Positions 36,464-45,609 are shown, counted from the stretch's first letter. The stretch: 64,000 nt of DNA from Sphingobacteriales bacterium (GCA_016700115.1 CP064999.1:5761501-5825500), one strand, 5' to 3'. Notes: generated from the letters alone by a model not told the origin. Numbers and translations are program-made.

Positions 36464-37282
36464 TTATTCGGGAACTTCTATGTCAGTACTTAAAGCAATA
36501 TTCCGGCAAAAAGTCAGATTCTTTTTTGTTATTGTACTGCCAATTGTCAGACAAACCGGATACACTCCGGGTTGCTTGTAAGTATATTCAGGATTGCGTT
36601 GACGGCTGGTTTTACCATCGCCAAAATCCCAGCCAAATGAATCGTAATTTCCGACTGAGGTATTGATAAACTGAAGGGTTAAATCGTCTGTAGAGTAAGA
36701 AAAACTGCAATCTAAGGAATGTTCTATTTCAAGACAGGGTCCGGGAATCCAATAATATACCCCGTGATAGTTTTCGGCAAAACAAGCATTCATATAGGTC
36801 TGATTATCACAACCACAGACAGGGTCCCAGGAAACATCGCATAGGTTTTCATCAATTATTTCAATATTCTTACATTTTTTTGCAACTACCTTCTGTGAAC
36901 TATTCTCAACTATAGTCAGACAGGTATAGTAAGAACCCATTGTCGGATACGTATATTCCAGCACTTTTTCAGTTGTTTTTGTGCCATCACTGAAATCCCA
37001 CACATACGTATGCTGCTTGGCAAATTCCGGTGTATTCGGGTTGTTGTTTTCATAACGCACAGTTAATCCTGAAACCGTATATTCATAGTCGGTATTCAGT
37101 TTTTGCACTGAATTTTTTAATGAGTCTGTCCCTATTTGTTTTATTAATTTCTCACCTCCCTCACAAGTCTTTGTCATATCATTATTTATCCCTCCGGATA
37201 ATTCGGGAAAGGTGCTACATTCAAATGCATTCAATCTGAAAGTAGTCCATAAAATAAATGATATTCCTATTAGCTTATTCAT
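36464..37282 (-). CDS. Secreted PKD-Kazal-PKD protein
   Basis: A 272-residue exported protein with signal peptide near 1-18. Two PKD domains (FAKQHTYVWDFSDGTKTTEK at about 92-112; YDSFGWDFGDGKTSRQRNPE at about 217-237) flank a cysteine-rich insert CDVSWDPVCGCDNQTYMNAC followed by C in GPCLE. The insert fits the Kazal serine-protease-inhibitor pattern C-x-DPVCGxDNxTYxNxC. Kazal domains in Bacteroidota often sit in secreted proteins; inhibition of an external protease is plausible but not shown. No T9SS tail is seen, so the route after the Sec step is unknown. Confidence 0.75.
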   Translation of the reverse strand: MNKLIGISFILWTTFRLNAFECSTFPELSGGINNDMTKTCEGGEKLIKQIGTDSLKNSVQKLNTDYEYTVSGLTVRYENNNPNTPEFAKQHTYVWDFSDGTKTTEKVLEYTYPTMGSYYTCLTIVENSSQKVVAKKCKNIEIIDENLCDVSWDPVCGCDNQTYMNACFAENYHGVYYWIPGPCLEIEHSLDCSFSYSTDDLTLQFINTSVGNYDSFGWDFGDGKTSRQRNPEYTYKQPGVYPVCLTIGSTITKKNLTFCRNIALSTDIEVPE

Positions 37283-37451
37283 ATAAAGACGATGGTAGCA
37301 AGGTTTAAATCTCTAAAGACAAGGCAATGACTAAACATAGTTGATGTTTCTACAAAAAACAAGCCAACAATCAGACTTCTATATTCTGTTTTCGTCACAC
37401 TTTTTGTTCATTTATTAATCGAAAATTTAGGGCAAAAGGTTGCTTGCCCGG

Positions 37452-38201
37452 TTAAATATCTGTTTTTTTGACTGTTTTACTTTTATCCTCTCTGGGTCGT
37501 TGTTCTTTTAATTCAAAATAAAAGCCATTTTTTACCATTTCTTCATACTTGTTTTTGTCAAAACGGTATAACCTTGCAGCCCTGTGCGAAACTTCTTTTT
37601 GAAACTCATCCAACTCGCTCAGTATTCCCATGTTCAAAATTTTTTTTCTAAAATTTCGCTTGTCCAGTGGCTGTTCCAAAATAGTTTCATATAGTTTCTG
37701 AAGGGCGGAGAGAGTGAATTTTTCGGGCAGCAGTTCAAACCCAATTGGTTGGTAACTAACTTTTCCGCGAATACGCTGTAATCCGGTTTCCAGAATTTTA
37801 TGATGGTCAAAAGCTAAATGGGGCAGATTGTTGACCGGAAACCAATGAACATTTTTTGCGTCCGAAGCGGCTTGAATGATTTTGTCTGCCTGTGCTACCA
37901 AAGCATAATAGGCAACAGAGATAACTCTGCCTCTTGGATCGCGGTTTGGGCTTCCAAAAGTGTAAAGTTGTTCCAAAAAAACATCGGTCATGCCCGTTTC
38001 TTCTTCTAATTCCCGCAAAGCGGCGGTTTCAATTTCCTCGTTCATGTCCACAAAACCTCCGGGCAAAGCCCAGTCATTCTTAAACGGGTCGGCACCCCTT
38101 TGAATGAGCAATACTTTCAGGTCTGATTCTGTGGGGTCGAAACCAAAAACCACACAATCTACTGTTACTGCCGGTCGTGGATATTCATAGGTATAGGGCA
38201 T
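37452..38201 (-). CDS. NUDIX hydrolase with NrtR-like winged helix
   Basis: From ATG 38201 (MPYTYEYPRPAVTVDCVVFG) the protein has 249 residues; an upstream TTG start would add 19 residues not usual for the family. The Nudix box is complete: GGFVDMNEEIETAALRELEEETGM. The C-terminal part (QLYTFGSPNRDPRGRVISVAYY to the end) includes a winged-helix region (YETILEQPLDKRNFRKKILNMG) like NrtR, the NAD-metabolism regulator in which a Nudix domain senses ADP-ribose. Thus a regulator of nucleotide/NAD-linked genes is more likely than a plain phosphohydrolase; its own target operon is not adjacent. Confidence 0.85.
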   Translation of the reverse strand: MPYTYEYPRPAVTVDCVVFGFDPTESDLKVLLIQRGADPFKNDWALPGGFVDMNEEIETAALRELEEETGMTDVFLEQLYTFGSPNRDPRGRVISVAYYALVAQADKIIQAASDAKNVHWFPVNNLPHLAFDHHKILETGLQRIRGKVSYQPIGFELLPEKFTLSALQKLYETILEQPLDKRNFRKKILNMGILSELDEFQKEVSHRAARLYRFDKNKYEEMVKNGFYFELKEQRPREDKSKTVKKTDI

Positions 38202-38255
38202 TACAACTTTTGGTTTACTGCTTAACCATAAAGCAAATAGCTTTAATTTAAACGG

Positions 38256-38263
38256 CAAAATTA
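38256..38263 (-). promoter_or_regulatory. -7 box TAATTTTG
   Basis: Minus-strand TAATTTTG, matching TAnnTTTG, 55 bp before ATG 38201. No -33 element was found at the right distance. Confidence 0.35.
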
Positions 38264-38498
38264 CGATTTTTATCGGGATTGTGTTTTTAACCGTACCAAC
38301 CTATTCCGCACTTTTTCAGGATATTGCCCATCTATATCGTATCAGTTTGGTTAACCAAACATGCACAGAAGAATTTTGTCCAAAAAAATGCAACTGTTGA
38401 CAACTATTTAACCAACAAAAACCGAAATTTTCAATTTGCTTTTTGTGAAAATGACCACTCAGTTTTTACCACAGACCATCAGGTAATCGGATAAAGTT

Positions 38499-38529
38499 GT
38501 TGGAACAAAATATTTATTCTCTACTTTTG
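38499..38529 (+). promoter_or_regulatory. Promoter of the sigma-factor gene
   Basis: GTTG (38499-38502), exactly 19 bp, TACTTTTG (38522-38529). Close to consensus, giving a short leader before ATG 38558. This looks like a housekeeping rather than an autoregulated promoter. Confidence 0.62.
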
Positions 38530-38557
38530 TGTAACATAAACGAGAAAAACGGCAGTA

Positions 38558-39172
38558 ATGAATAGTCAGGAATTGATTGAAAAAATCCGGGCAGGCAATG
38601 TAGATGCCATCATACATGTTCAAAAGGCGGTGTTCCCTAACCTTAAACAAACCCTTCAAAAAAGGAAAGTGAATGCCGACACAGCAGACGAAGTATGTTG
38701 GTTGGCTTGGGAAGCCTTTTATCAGAATTGTCAAAAACCGGATTTTACCTTGAGCGGCAATTGGATAGGCTATGTGTATAATATAGGAATGAATATTTTC
38801 AATAAAAAACGGGAACGTTCTATTGAGTTGAAAACGGAATCTGATTTAAACAAAGAACAAAGTGCCAATTTCTGGGACGTACTTTTATCAAATACGGAAG
38901 ATTTTGAAAACATAAATGATGCAGACATGACTGCCGGTGTTTTGAGAAAAAAAATATTTGATGCCTGTTTAAATTTTTTAAAGGAAGATTGCCGCATCAT
39001 ATTTAGAATGTCTTATTGGGAAAACAAAAGTTCAGACGATATCGCTTTAATTTTAAACACAACCAATACCAATACCCGGCAAAGAAAAGCAAGATGTCTG
39101 GAAGCGATGAGAAAAAAAATGACTGAGACCGGAATTTTCGATGAACTGTGCAATTTTGAACCTCTTTTTTAA
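38558..39172 (+). CDS. Sigma-70 family (ECF-like) sigma factor
   Basis: A 204-residue sigma factor with region 2 in 1-75 (DEVCWLAWEAFYQNCQKPDF ... GNWIGYVYNIGMNIFNKKRE) and region 4 at about 135-185 (FLKEDCRIIFRMSYWENKSSDDIALILNTTNTNTRQRKARCL), the C-terminal HTH for the -35 element. No extra domains. The next gene (39202) starts 29 bp later and has the short charged N-terminal region typical of cytosolic anti-sigma-like partners. A convergent TPR-CHAT protease gene ends only 37 bp after that gene. This arrangement suggests a protease-controlled sigma switch (inference). Confidence 0.87.
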   Translation: MNSQELIEKIRAGNVDAIIHVQKAVFPNLKQTLQKRKVNADTADEVCWLAWEAFYQNCQKPDFTLSGNWIGYVYNIGMNIFNKKRERSIELKTESDLNKEQSANFWDVLLSNTEDFENINDADMTAGVLRKKIFDACLNFLKEDCRIIFRMSYWENKSSDDIALILNTTNTNTRQRKARCLEAMRKKMTETGIFDELCNFEPLF

Positions 39173-39201
39173 CCACTCCATTAACTAAAAAAATAAAACC
39201 C

Positions 39202-39855
39202 ATGAACTATAACCATCCTTTTGAAATGATAGAGGCTTATCTGAAAGGAGAACTCAGCCCATCTGAAAAAACAGATTTAGAACAAAGGCTGAAAACAGAT
39301 TCTGAATGGAGGAAGGAAGTCTTAACCTTAAAATTTATACAACAGGTATTTCAACGTTTTCCGCTTTTATCGGCACAGGAAATAGTCAACCGCTTAGGTG
39401 AAGATTTTTATGACCGAAAAGAACAAGACCTGAAACCGACTGAACCAACTTATAGTTTGGAAGATTTGCTCGACCTTTTTCGCCCTATCGAACATTTGGA
39501 ATTAGAAATGGTAAGTCGAAGCAATAATACTCAACAAGATAGCCTTCAAAATAGGATAGTTTTTCCATTACCGGAAATAGATTGTTCCGGCAATCAATTG
39601 ATTTTTGAAATTTTTCCTCCGGTCGAAGCAACTCTTGAGGTTGTCGTACATGATAATCTTGAGCAGATTATTGAAATCGGCAATGCAGTTTTTTTGCCTG
39701 AAACAGAACATCAAACCATCCAACTTCCGTCAAACATGTTGCCGGGCAGATATTATTGGCAAATTTCAGCGACAGATTTTGAGGCGCAAGCCCGATATGG
39801 TTCGGCAACCGGTTCATTTTTTATCCGTAAAGACCTGATGCCTGAAGGGGAGTAA
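39202..39855 (+). CDS. Putative anti-sigma-like protein
   Basis: A 217-residue protein with no membrane segment. Residues 1-60 (FEMIEAYLKGELSPSEKTDL ... LKTDSEWRKEVL) resemble the N-terminal helical unit of Bacteroidota anti-sigma factors. A linker follows (about 65-115) with repeated Pro/Thr/Glu, and then a beta-rich C-terminal domain (GNQLIFEIFPPVEATLEVVV ... LPGRYYWQISATDFEAQARY). The long flexible linker could be a cleavage region. It is 29 bp after the sigma gene. Function and sigma binding are inferred from position, not from a recognised family; the C-terminal domain I do not recognise. Confidence 0.6.
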   Translation: MNYNHPFEMIEAYLKGELSPSEKTDLEQRLKTDSEWRKEVLTLKFIQQVFQRFPLLSAQEIVNRLGEDFYDRKEQDLKPTEPTYSLEDLLDLFRPIEHLELEMVSRSNNTQQDSLQNRIVFPLPEIDCSGNQLIFEIFPPVEATLEVVVHDNLEQIIEIGNAVFLPETEHQTIQLPSNMLPGRYYWQISATDFEAQARYGSATGSFFIRKDLMPEGE

Positions 39856-39892
39856 ATGGGTTGGGAACAAAAACAAGAAGTAAAGCCATTGC

Positions 39893-42800
39893 TTACCTGC
39901 CCATCAAGACAAATCCGCTCCAATAGGAAGGCGGATATTGACGATAAACCATATCTGATTTTGCCATTTTAAGGGCTTTGGGATATGGAAAACCTTCTAA
40001 AATATATTTATACAAAATCTGGGCTAATTGACTGGTCGGATTGTCCAAAACTTTGAAAAGCGTGTATATAATATTATGTGCGCCTGCATACAAAAAACCG
40101 CGGTTCAACGCCATCATACCCTCTCCTTCATTTTGTTTACCCAATCCTGTTTCACAACAACTCAACACCAATAAACCTGCTTTTAACTGAAGTTGAAAAA
40201 TATCGTTGAGATAAAGTACCGGTTTTTCCATGTTCGATTCGGGTGAAAACAGAATACCAGTCAAATCCGGAAACTGATCATTGTAATCACTATGAGCGGC
40301 AATATGGACAAAATGATAATTGCCCGCTTCTGCCAAAAAATTGGAAATGGTCGCCTGTTCGTGCATAAAAAGGGTAGCAGTTAATCTGTTTTGTAGAAAA
40401 ATTGATTGAATTCCAAGTAATTCATTTTCAGATTCAGGTAGTGAGTCAAACTCTTTATCTCCAATTTTTATAGAACGGTATTTTATTGATTTGTTCGACA
40501 AATCAGAAAGCGCATGAAGATTTTCCACCGGGTTTCCGGTTCGCTTGTCATCATTATGGGATTGTTTATCAGTATAAACGGGGGCAAAGCCTATAAAATT
40601 AGCGTTGTTTGATGGGTGGCTGAGATTTTCAACCAAAGGGCGGGTTCTGTAATAATGCCATAAAGTAGCAGAAAAATGGTATTGAATATCGAATTTCATC
40701 AGCAAATAAGGATAGTCAAAACTACCTTTAGCTGCAACGGGATGTGTTAGCAGTGCTTCAAACGGAAGTTTGGTCAATATTCCATCCGGTATAATAACTA
40801 AGGTATCGGTTGAGTTTGGGGGTAATTTTTCAAGTGCGTTTTGTAACAGAATTTGGTAAAGCACATATCCCTGATGTACGTAATTGCGGTTATTATAATT
40901 TTCGATGTTTCGGACAAAAGCCGCAATCAGAGCTTCGAACTTAGGGGGTTTATCTATCTGAAAAACGGTTTGATGGCAGAATGCGTTATTGTCTGGAGTA
41001 AGTATATCGGACGAAACAAACAAGCATATATAAATATAAGTTTCCCCAACAAAAAATTCGAGCAATGCTGTTCGGGCAGGAAGCCGGATTTGTTGAGCAG
41101 TAACTGTTTGAGTCTGATATTTAAGTTGAAAATAATCGGGATAATCTGCTTCAAAACTTTTTAACAAAGAGGCATAATGTTGTTTGAAATCAAACAGACT
41201 GCTTTTCCACTCCATCAAAACCGGAATGTTTTTGTCGTCTTCTTTTTCATATTGTGTTTCAGCGATCCTTTTTTCTAAAAAATTGATTTCGACCCTTAAC
41301 CGTTGTTCTTCTTCTTTCAAATGCAAAGGAATTCCGGCGGTTTGTTGGGCGTGTCGCTCCTTAATGGCAGCAAACAGCAGCACCGCTTTACATTTTTCGG
41401 CATAAACAAAAATATAGTTCAAAGCCTCATTTGGATGAGGCAGTTCCAAATCCGGGTGAATTTGTTTCAACCGGAAAAAAGCAGATTCCAAAGGAGGTTT
41501 CATCTGCAAATCGTTCCAAAAAAGATTGACTTGCCAGTTAACATTAATGGCTTGATCATAAATATTTTTTGCTTTTTCTGATAAAATCAGTTTGCTCCCT
41601 TCTGCCTGATAGCTTCCTCTCATTTGGTCAATCAATTGAATTGCATGATGAAAAGTATGGTAGGCTGCAAGCAAATGAAGTATGGGTTTGAGATTATTGG
41701 TCTTGAAAATATCAAAATGAGCTTCGGCTTTTCTGACCAAGGCATCCAATAGAACAGGGGCGTTACTGTAATCCCTGATAGTGGGGTTGTGAAATGGGTC
41801 GGGATCGGAATAGTCTGAAAACAGGCAATTCATAGCTTGATGAAAACATTGGAGCGGGTCCTTACCCAGTTTATTCAAACACAATCCGAGGTTCAAATAT
41901 GAAACTGCCGTATCGGAATGTTTTTCACCTAAAACCTGAAGTCTTATTTTTAAAGAGCGTTCAAAATATTCAATGGCTTTTTTGTAATTATTTTTCCCTT
42001 CATAACAAGCTCCCAGATTGTTGTAACATTCTGCTACCAAAGGATGATTTTCGCCAAACGCAAAAAGCAATATGCTCAAGGCGCGTTTATGGAAATAGAT
42101 GGCTTTATCAAAATCGCCTTTTTTTTCGTGACAAATGCCTACATTGTTATAGTTCATAGCAATTTCAGGATGCCGGCTGTCGAAGGCTTTTTTTCTGATT
42201 TTAAGCGATTTTTTATAGTATAAAACAGATTCATCAAAATTCTTCATGCTTTCATAGCAAACGCCCATGTTATTGTAGCTCATTGCAGTTAAAAGGTGTT
42301 GCTCACCATTCAAGGTCAAACGAATATTCAAAGCTCGTTCCATATATCTTACACCCAGGTCATAATCCCCTTTTTTGTGAAAACAGATACCCAGATTGTT
42401 ATACCCGGATGCCACTAACGGATGTAAATTGCCAAAATGTTTTAGCCGAATATCCAAACAGGTTTCAAAATGACTGATGGCTTTATCCAGATAACCTTTT
42501 TCTACATAACATACCCCTAAATTATTATAACTGTGAGTAGTTTCATAATGATGTTCTCCAAGCTTATTTTGACGAATGTTCAGGGAGGTTTTAAAAAAAC
42601 CGATGGCCTTGTCATAATCTCCCAAATTAAGGAGGGCTGCTCCGATATGATGGTAGCAATTTGCTGTGTGTAAATCATTTTCTCCCAACTGCTTCAAACT
42701 TGTTGACAGTGCTTTTTCTGCTGTTTCCAAAGCAATGGCGTTGGCTCCGGTGCGCCAATTACATTCACATTCAAGAATTAACATGTCTATATACGCTTCC

Positions 42801-42913
42801 CAATTTTCCTCAGCTTCCAACAAAGGAAGTAGCTGATGGCTTATTTCCAATGCTTTTGCGTATTGATTTCTATTAAACAACTGTTGAACAACTTCTATCT
42901 GTTCTTGAAGCAT
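39893..42913 (-). CDS. TPR-CHAT caspase-like protease
   Basis: A 1006-residue cytosolic protein. About nine 42-residue TPR units occupy residues 60-370 (AIGFFKTSLNIRQNKLGEHHYETTHSYNNLGVCYVEKG and similar; the YNNLGVCYxxKG core recurs). A helical middle follows (about 390-590). The CHAT domain (about 690-1006) has the caspase-family catalytic pair: His874 in VHIAAHSDYND and Cys919 or Cys920 in VLSCCETGLG. Such proteases usually cut one partner protein after an activating signal. It is convergent with the sigma/anti-sigma-like pair (37 bp between stops), the natural candidate substrates (inference). ATG 42913 is the only start with the TPR in frame. Confidence 0.87.
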   Translation of the reverse strand: MLQEQIEVVQQLFNRNQYAKALEISHQLLPLLEAEENWEAYIDMLILECECNWRTGANAIALETAEKALSTSLKQLGENDLHTANCYHHIGAALLNLGDYDKAIGFFKTSLNIRQNKLGEHHYETTHSYNNLGVCYVEKGYLDKAISHFETCLDIRLKHFGNLHPLVASGYNNLGICFHKKGDYDLGVRYMERALNIRLTLNGEQHLLTAMSYNNMGVCYESMKNFDESVLYYKKSLKIRKKAFDSRHPEIAMNYNNVGICHEKKGDFDKAIYFHKRALSILLFAFGENHPLVAECYNNLGACYEGKNNYKKAIEYFERSLKIRLQVLGEKHSDTAVSYLNLGLCLNKLGKDPLQCFHQAMNCLFSDYSDPDPFHNPTIRDYSNAPVLLDALVRKAEAHFDIFKTNNLKPILHLLAAYHTFHHAIQLIDQMRGSYQAEGSKLILSEKAKNIYDQAINVNWQVNLFWNDLQMKPPLESAFFRLKQIHPDLELPHPNEALNYIFVYAEKCKAVLLFAAIKERHAQQTAGIPLHLKEEEQRLRVEINFLEKRIAETQYEKEDDKNIPVLMEWKSSLFDFKQHYASLLKSFEADYPDYFQLKYQTQTVTAQQIRLPARTALLEFFVGETYIYICLFVSSDILTPDNNAFCHQTVFQIDKPPKFEALIAAFVRNIENYNNRNYVHQGYVLYQILLQNALEKLPPNSTDTLVIIPDGILTKLPFEALLTHPVAAKGSFDYPYLLMKFDIQYHFSATLWHYYRTRPLVENLSHPSNNANFIGFAPVYTDKQSHNDDKRTGNPVENLHALSDLSNKSIKYRSIKIGDKEFDSLPESENELLGIQSIFLQNRLTATLFMHEQATISNFLAEAGNYHFVHIAAHSDYNDQFPDLTGILFSPESNMEKPVLYLNDIFQLQLKAGLLVLSCCETGLGKQNEGEGMMALNRGFLYAGAHNIIYTLFKVLDNPTSQLAQILYKYILEGFPYPKALKMAKSDMVYRQYPPSYWSGFVLMGR

Positions 42914-43087
42914 ATCGCCTGAAATTTGATCCTACCCTACGAAGATGTCAATCAAAGATACAAAAATGTAAAAAATTTTCAGCCGGCATGTCACAATCCA
43001 ATCAAAAGGGGTAGTAAGAGATAACTAACCCAAACAAACCTGCCAGAAAGCAACCAAAAAATTTAGAACAAGCAAAACCTAAACAAA

Positions 43088-43594
43088 ATGAAAACGACTA
43101 TTAACCACAACATTTCAATTTCAAAAAAACAATTTTCAACCCAAAATTTTCTAAGATTTATGAAAAACACAATTGCCCTGTTTGTATTTAGTTTTGCACT
43201 TTTATTTGCCGGCAACTTAACTGCCCAAAACAAAATTGGTAATACCGCCAATATGAAAGATGTTGAAGCCGATCTTAAATCACTTGATTTTGATGTCCAA
43301 AGTTTTTCAAATGAGTTAATCTATCAAGACAGCGAAGTTAAAGTTTTTGTTAAAACAGCCACTAACCAACCGAAACAGTACTACGCAGTCAATCAGTTTG
43401 GCGACATTGTTAACCTTGTTTTTGACGATTCTAAATCTCAAAATCCTACGGCAGCTTCGGCAAAAAAAGCAGGTTCCAACAAAACCCCTCTGACAAATAC
43501 TCGCCCACCGATTAAATGCAAATGTGTGAAAAAAGATCCTGCAACCGGACTATGCACGGAATATGAATGTAAAGCCGGCGATGTGAAATTCTAA
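43088..43594 (+). CDS. Secreted cysteine-tail protein, family A copy 1
   Basis: A 168-residue protein I cannot assign. The signal peptide is at MKNTIALFVFSFALLFAGNL (25-44); the upstream part (1-24) is shared with copy 2 as FSTQNFLRFMKNT / FSTQNFLSLMKNT, so either a long signal leader or a start at the internal ATG 43160. The mature protein has a central KVFVKTATNQPKQYYAVNQFGDIVNLVF segment and ends in PPIKCKCVKKDPATGLCTEY followed by ECKAGDVKF, four cysteines in C-x-C-x8-C-x3-C order. The paralogue at 44993 is about half identical. A family B gene follows after a terminator. Confidence 0.7.
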   Translation: MKTTINHNISISKKQFSTQNFLRFMKNTIALFVFSFALLFAGNLTAQNKIGNTANMKDVEADLKSLDFDVQSFSNELIYQDSEVKVFVKTATNQPKQYYAVNQFGDIVNLVFDDSKSQNPTAASAKKAGSNKTPLTNTRPPIKCKCVKKDPATGLCTEYECKAGDVKF

Positions 43595-43615
43595 ATCCAT
43601 TAAAATCTCATATAA

Positions 43616-43658
43616 AACACGCTCTTTGTTTTCCTGAAAAAAGGGCGTGTTTTTTTTT
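43616..43658 (+). terminator. Terminator between family A and B, copy 1
   Basis: AACACGCTCTTT (43616-43627) pairs with AAAGGGCGTGTT (43640-43651), then a T-run. The copy-2 stem at 45521-45556 has matching compensatory changes. Confidence 0.85.
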
Positions 43659-43704
43659 AAACAAAAACCAATTACTTAATTCACAAATTAAACAATTCCA
43701 AAAA

Positions 43705-44418
43705 ATGAAAACTTCAATTTTATATCTCTCTGTTTTGTGTTGTCTTTTTATCTTTTGTGCTTCCAATGTTTTTGCTCAGGCAAAGAAACAAACAGAATTA
43801 GGTCCTAATAAAGAATGCGGAAGTTGTGGAGAAGGCTGTATCAGCTGCACTGTTTGTGATGACAAAGAAATGAAAACCAACTGTAAAGAATACATCTGTG
43901 ATACCGCAGGAAATTGTGATGAATTGCCAAAATCTAAATCTAAATTTTATGATTTTAACAATACAGAAATGATACAATCAAACACTGAACAAATCAACAC
44001 AACCAAAACTTCCCCCGTAAACATCAACTATGTTTCAAAGAATGCAATAAGCAAAAAAACCTTAAATAAAAGCAATACAACTGTAAATGTTATCCAAAAA
44101 GGAGCATTAAAAGAGGGGTTGAACATCATTGCCGTTGATAAATCAAAAACCCTGGAAATTGTACAACAAAGCGGTCAAATTGTATCCATGTTTACAGTTA
44201 ATAACCAAATTAAAAGCAACGATTTAATTGCCGATATTAATACGGCAAAAGCACAAAGCATGAAAACTGCCGGCGGAAAAGGGTTAAGTTTTTCTTGTGG
44301 TTTATTTGCTTGTGGTTGCGAAAATAAAGCCGATTGTAAAGATATGTTAGAAACTGTTTGTGGCGGAACTGTCTGGTGTGACTTAGAGATCGAAAAATGT
44401 TTTTGTCTTAGGTTTTAA
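43705..44418 (+). CDS. Secreted cysteine-rich protein, family B copy 1
   Basis: A 237-residue exported protein, signal peptide 1-25 (FCASNVFAQ). Two cysteine-rich ends flank a low-cysteine middle. N-terminal: CGSCGEGCISCTVCDDKEMK then CKEYICDTAGNC (about 38-71). C-terminal: CGLFACGCENKADCKDMLET then CGGTVWCDLEIEKCFC. The middle is Asn/Thr/Lys-rich and holds VIQKGALKEGLNIIAV and IVQQSGQIVSMFTVNNQ, conserved in copy 2. The motif CDDKEMKTNCKEYICDTAG resembles the family A tail CVKKDPATGLCTEYECKAG, so the two families may share an ancestral module. No known family recognised. Confidence 0.75.
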   Translation: MKTSILYLSVLCCLFIFCASNVFAQAKKQTELGPNKECGSCGEGCISCTVCDDKEMKTNCKEYICDTAGNCDELPKSKSKFYDFNNTEMIQSNTEQINTTKTSPVNINYVSKNAISKKTLNKSNTTVNVIQKGALKEGLNIIAVDKSKTLEIVQQSGQIVSMFTVNNQIKSNDLIADINTAKAQSMKTAGGKGLSFSCGLFACGCENKADCKDMLETVCGGTVWCDLEIEKCFCLRF

Positions 44419-44481
44419 CAAACTGATATAGTAGTATCAAAAATTTAAATAACTAAAACTCTTATCAAAACTTTAACACTA

Positions 44482-44520
44482 AACCACTATGAATGATTTA
44501 ACCATCATAGTGGTTTTGTT
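44482..44520 (+). terminator. Terminator after family B copy 1
   Basis: AACCACTATGA (44482-44492) pairs with TCATAGTGGTT (44505-44515), then TTGTTT. Same place and near-same stem as after copy 2. Confidence 0.85.
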
Positions 44521-44992
44521 TATATGCTAAAAAAGCATTACATAGTCCAATCTATGTTGATAAAAAGATGAAGATAAATTCCAGGTTGTGCATTTCACTT
44601 TAGATAATCATAGATTTGGTACAGTCAGGGCGTTAATTTAAAGCCGTGTAAAGTGATTATCAAAGTAAAACTTTGTAGCTACATAAATAAAACCTTACAG
44701 ATAAAAACAGAACCAACTCTGTTTTACTCAACCAGAAACGTCTGTTAAAACCTTTAGTTTCAATTCCTGTGAATATGGTGAAATAAGAAACTGCTCATCA
44801 AACTACATGAGCAATAAGACCTTATCAATCTTTTCATCTACAAAAATTGGCCATTTTAAAATTTGGTAACCCTGCGCAAAAAAAAATGAAAAAATCATTC
44901 AAAAAACTGTCACAAAAGAAATAAAGCCGGAAGTACATTATAGAACCCGAAAGTAACCCACCAAAATTTTTAAACAACAAATCATCCTTTAA
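44521..44992. other. Gap between the two A-B cassettes
   Basis: No gene seen. ACTTTAGATAATCA near 44600 and TGATTATCAAAGT near 44654 form a possible long hairpin with one bulge. A second AT-rich stretch precedes family A copy 2. Unlike the genes, this spacer has no visible duplicate. Confidence 0.4.
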
Positions 44993-45499
44993 ATGAAAAA
45001 CTCAAACCTTCCCAAATTTTCAAATTCAAAAAACATTTTTTCAACCCAAAATTTTTTAAGTCTTATGAAAAACACAATTGTTCTGTTTACATTCTTTACT
45101 GCGCTCTTTTTTTCCGGAGCTTTAAATGCCCAAAACAGTGGTATTAACAGTTTAAAAAACCTTTCACACCTTCAAGCTCAGGGAGCAAGTGTAGATGCCA
45201 AAAACAAAGATTCAAAAGAGCTGATACACGAAGACAAAGAAATTAAAATTTATGCCACAACGAATTCCAATCAAAGCAAAGAGTATTTTGCTGTAAATCA
45301 ATTTGGCGACAATGTAAACCTTATTCTTGATGTAGCTGCTATTCAAAACGCAACGACCTCTTCGGCAAAAAAAGCAGGTTCTAACCAAACACCGCCTACT
45401 AATCCTCGCCCACCAATCAAATGCAAATGTGTGAAAAAAGACAATACAACCGGTCTTTGCACAGAGTATGAATGTTCAGCCGGTACTGTTAAATTCTAA
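44993..45499 (+). CDS. Secreted cysteine-tail protein, family A copy 2
   Basis: Paralogue of the gene at 43088 with exactly the same length (168 residues). The signal MKNTIVLFTFFTALFFSGAL is again preceded by FSTQNFLSL. Conserved parts: EYFAVNQFGDNVNLILD, SSAKKAGSNQTPPTNPRPPI and the cysteine tail KCKCVKKDNTTGLCTEYECS. The linker between signal and core is rearranged (SHLQAQGASVDAKNKDS here). Followed by the same type of hairpin terminator, then family B copy 2, showing that the two-gene cassette duplicated as a unit. Function not recognised. Confidence 0.7.
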   Translation: MKNSNLPKFSNSKNIFSTQNFLSLMKNTIVLFTFFTALFFSGALNAQNSGINSLKNLSHLQAQGASVDAKNKDSKELIHEDKEIKIYATTNSNQSKEYFAVNQFGDNVNLILDVAAIQNATTSSAKKAGSNQTPPTNPRPPIKCKCVKKDNTTGLCTEYECSAGTVKF

Positions 45500-45520
45500 A
45501 TCCATTAAAATCTCATCGAA

Positions 45521-45561
45521 AACATCCTCTTTGTTTTCCCGAATAAAGAGGGTGTTCTTTT
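45521..45561 (+). terminator. Terminator between family A and B, copy 2
   Basis: AACATCCTCTTT (45521-45532) pairs with AAAGAGGGTGTT (45545-45556), then CTTTT. Differs from copy 1 at several stem positions while remaining fully paired, including one G-C to C-G swap. Confidence 0.85.
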
Positions 45562-45609
45562 CAAAACAAAAACCAATTCCTTAATTCACCAATTAAACAA
45601 CTCTTAAAA

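Noticed and set aside
38459..38734. Minus-strand frame over the sigma gene start
   Set aside because: It lies over the sigma promoter and coding start and lacks any domain.
38558..42913. Type III-E CRISPR (Craspase) locus
   Set aside because: Sigma factor and TPR-CHAT are present, but no effector nuclease, repeat array or cas1/cas2 is found in the window; only the regulatory analogy is kept.
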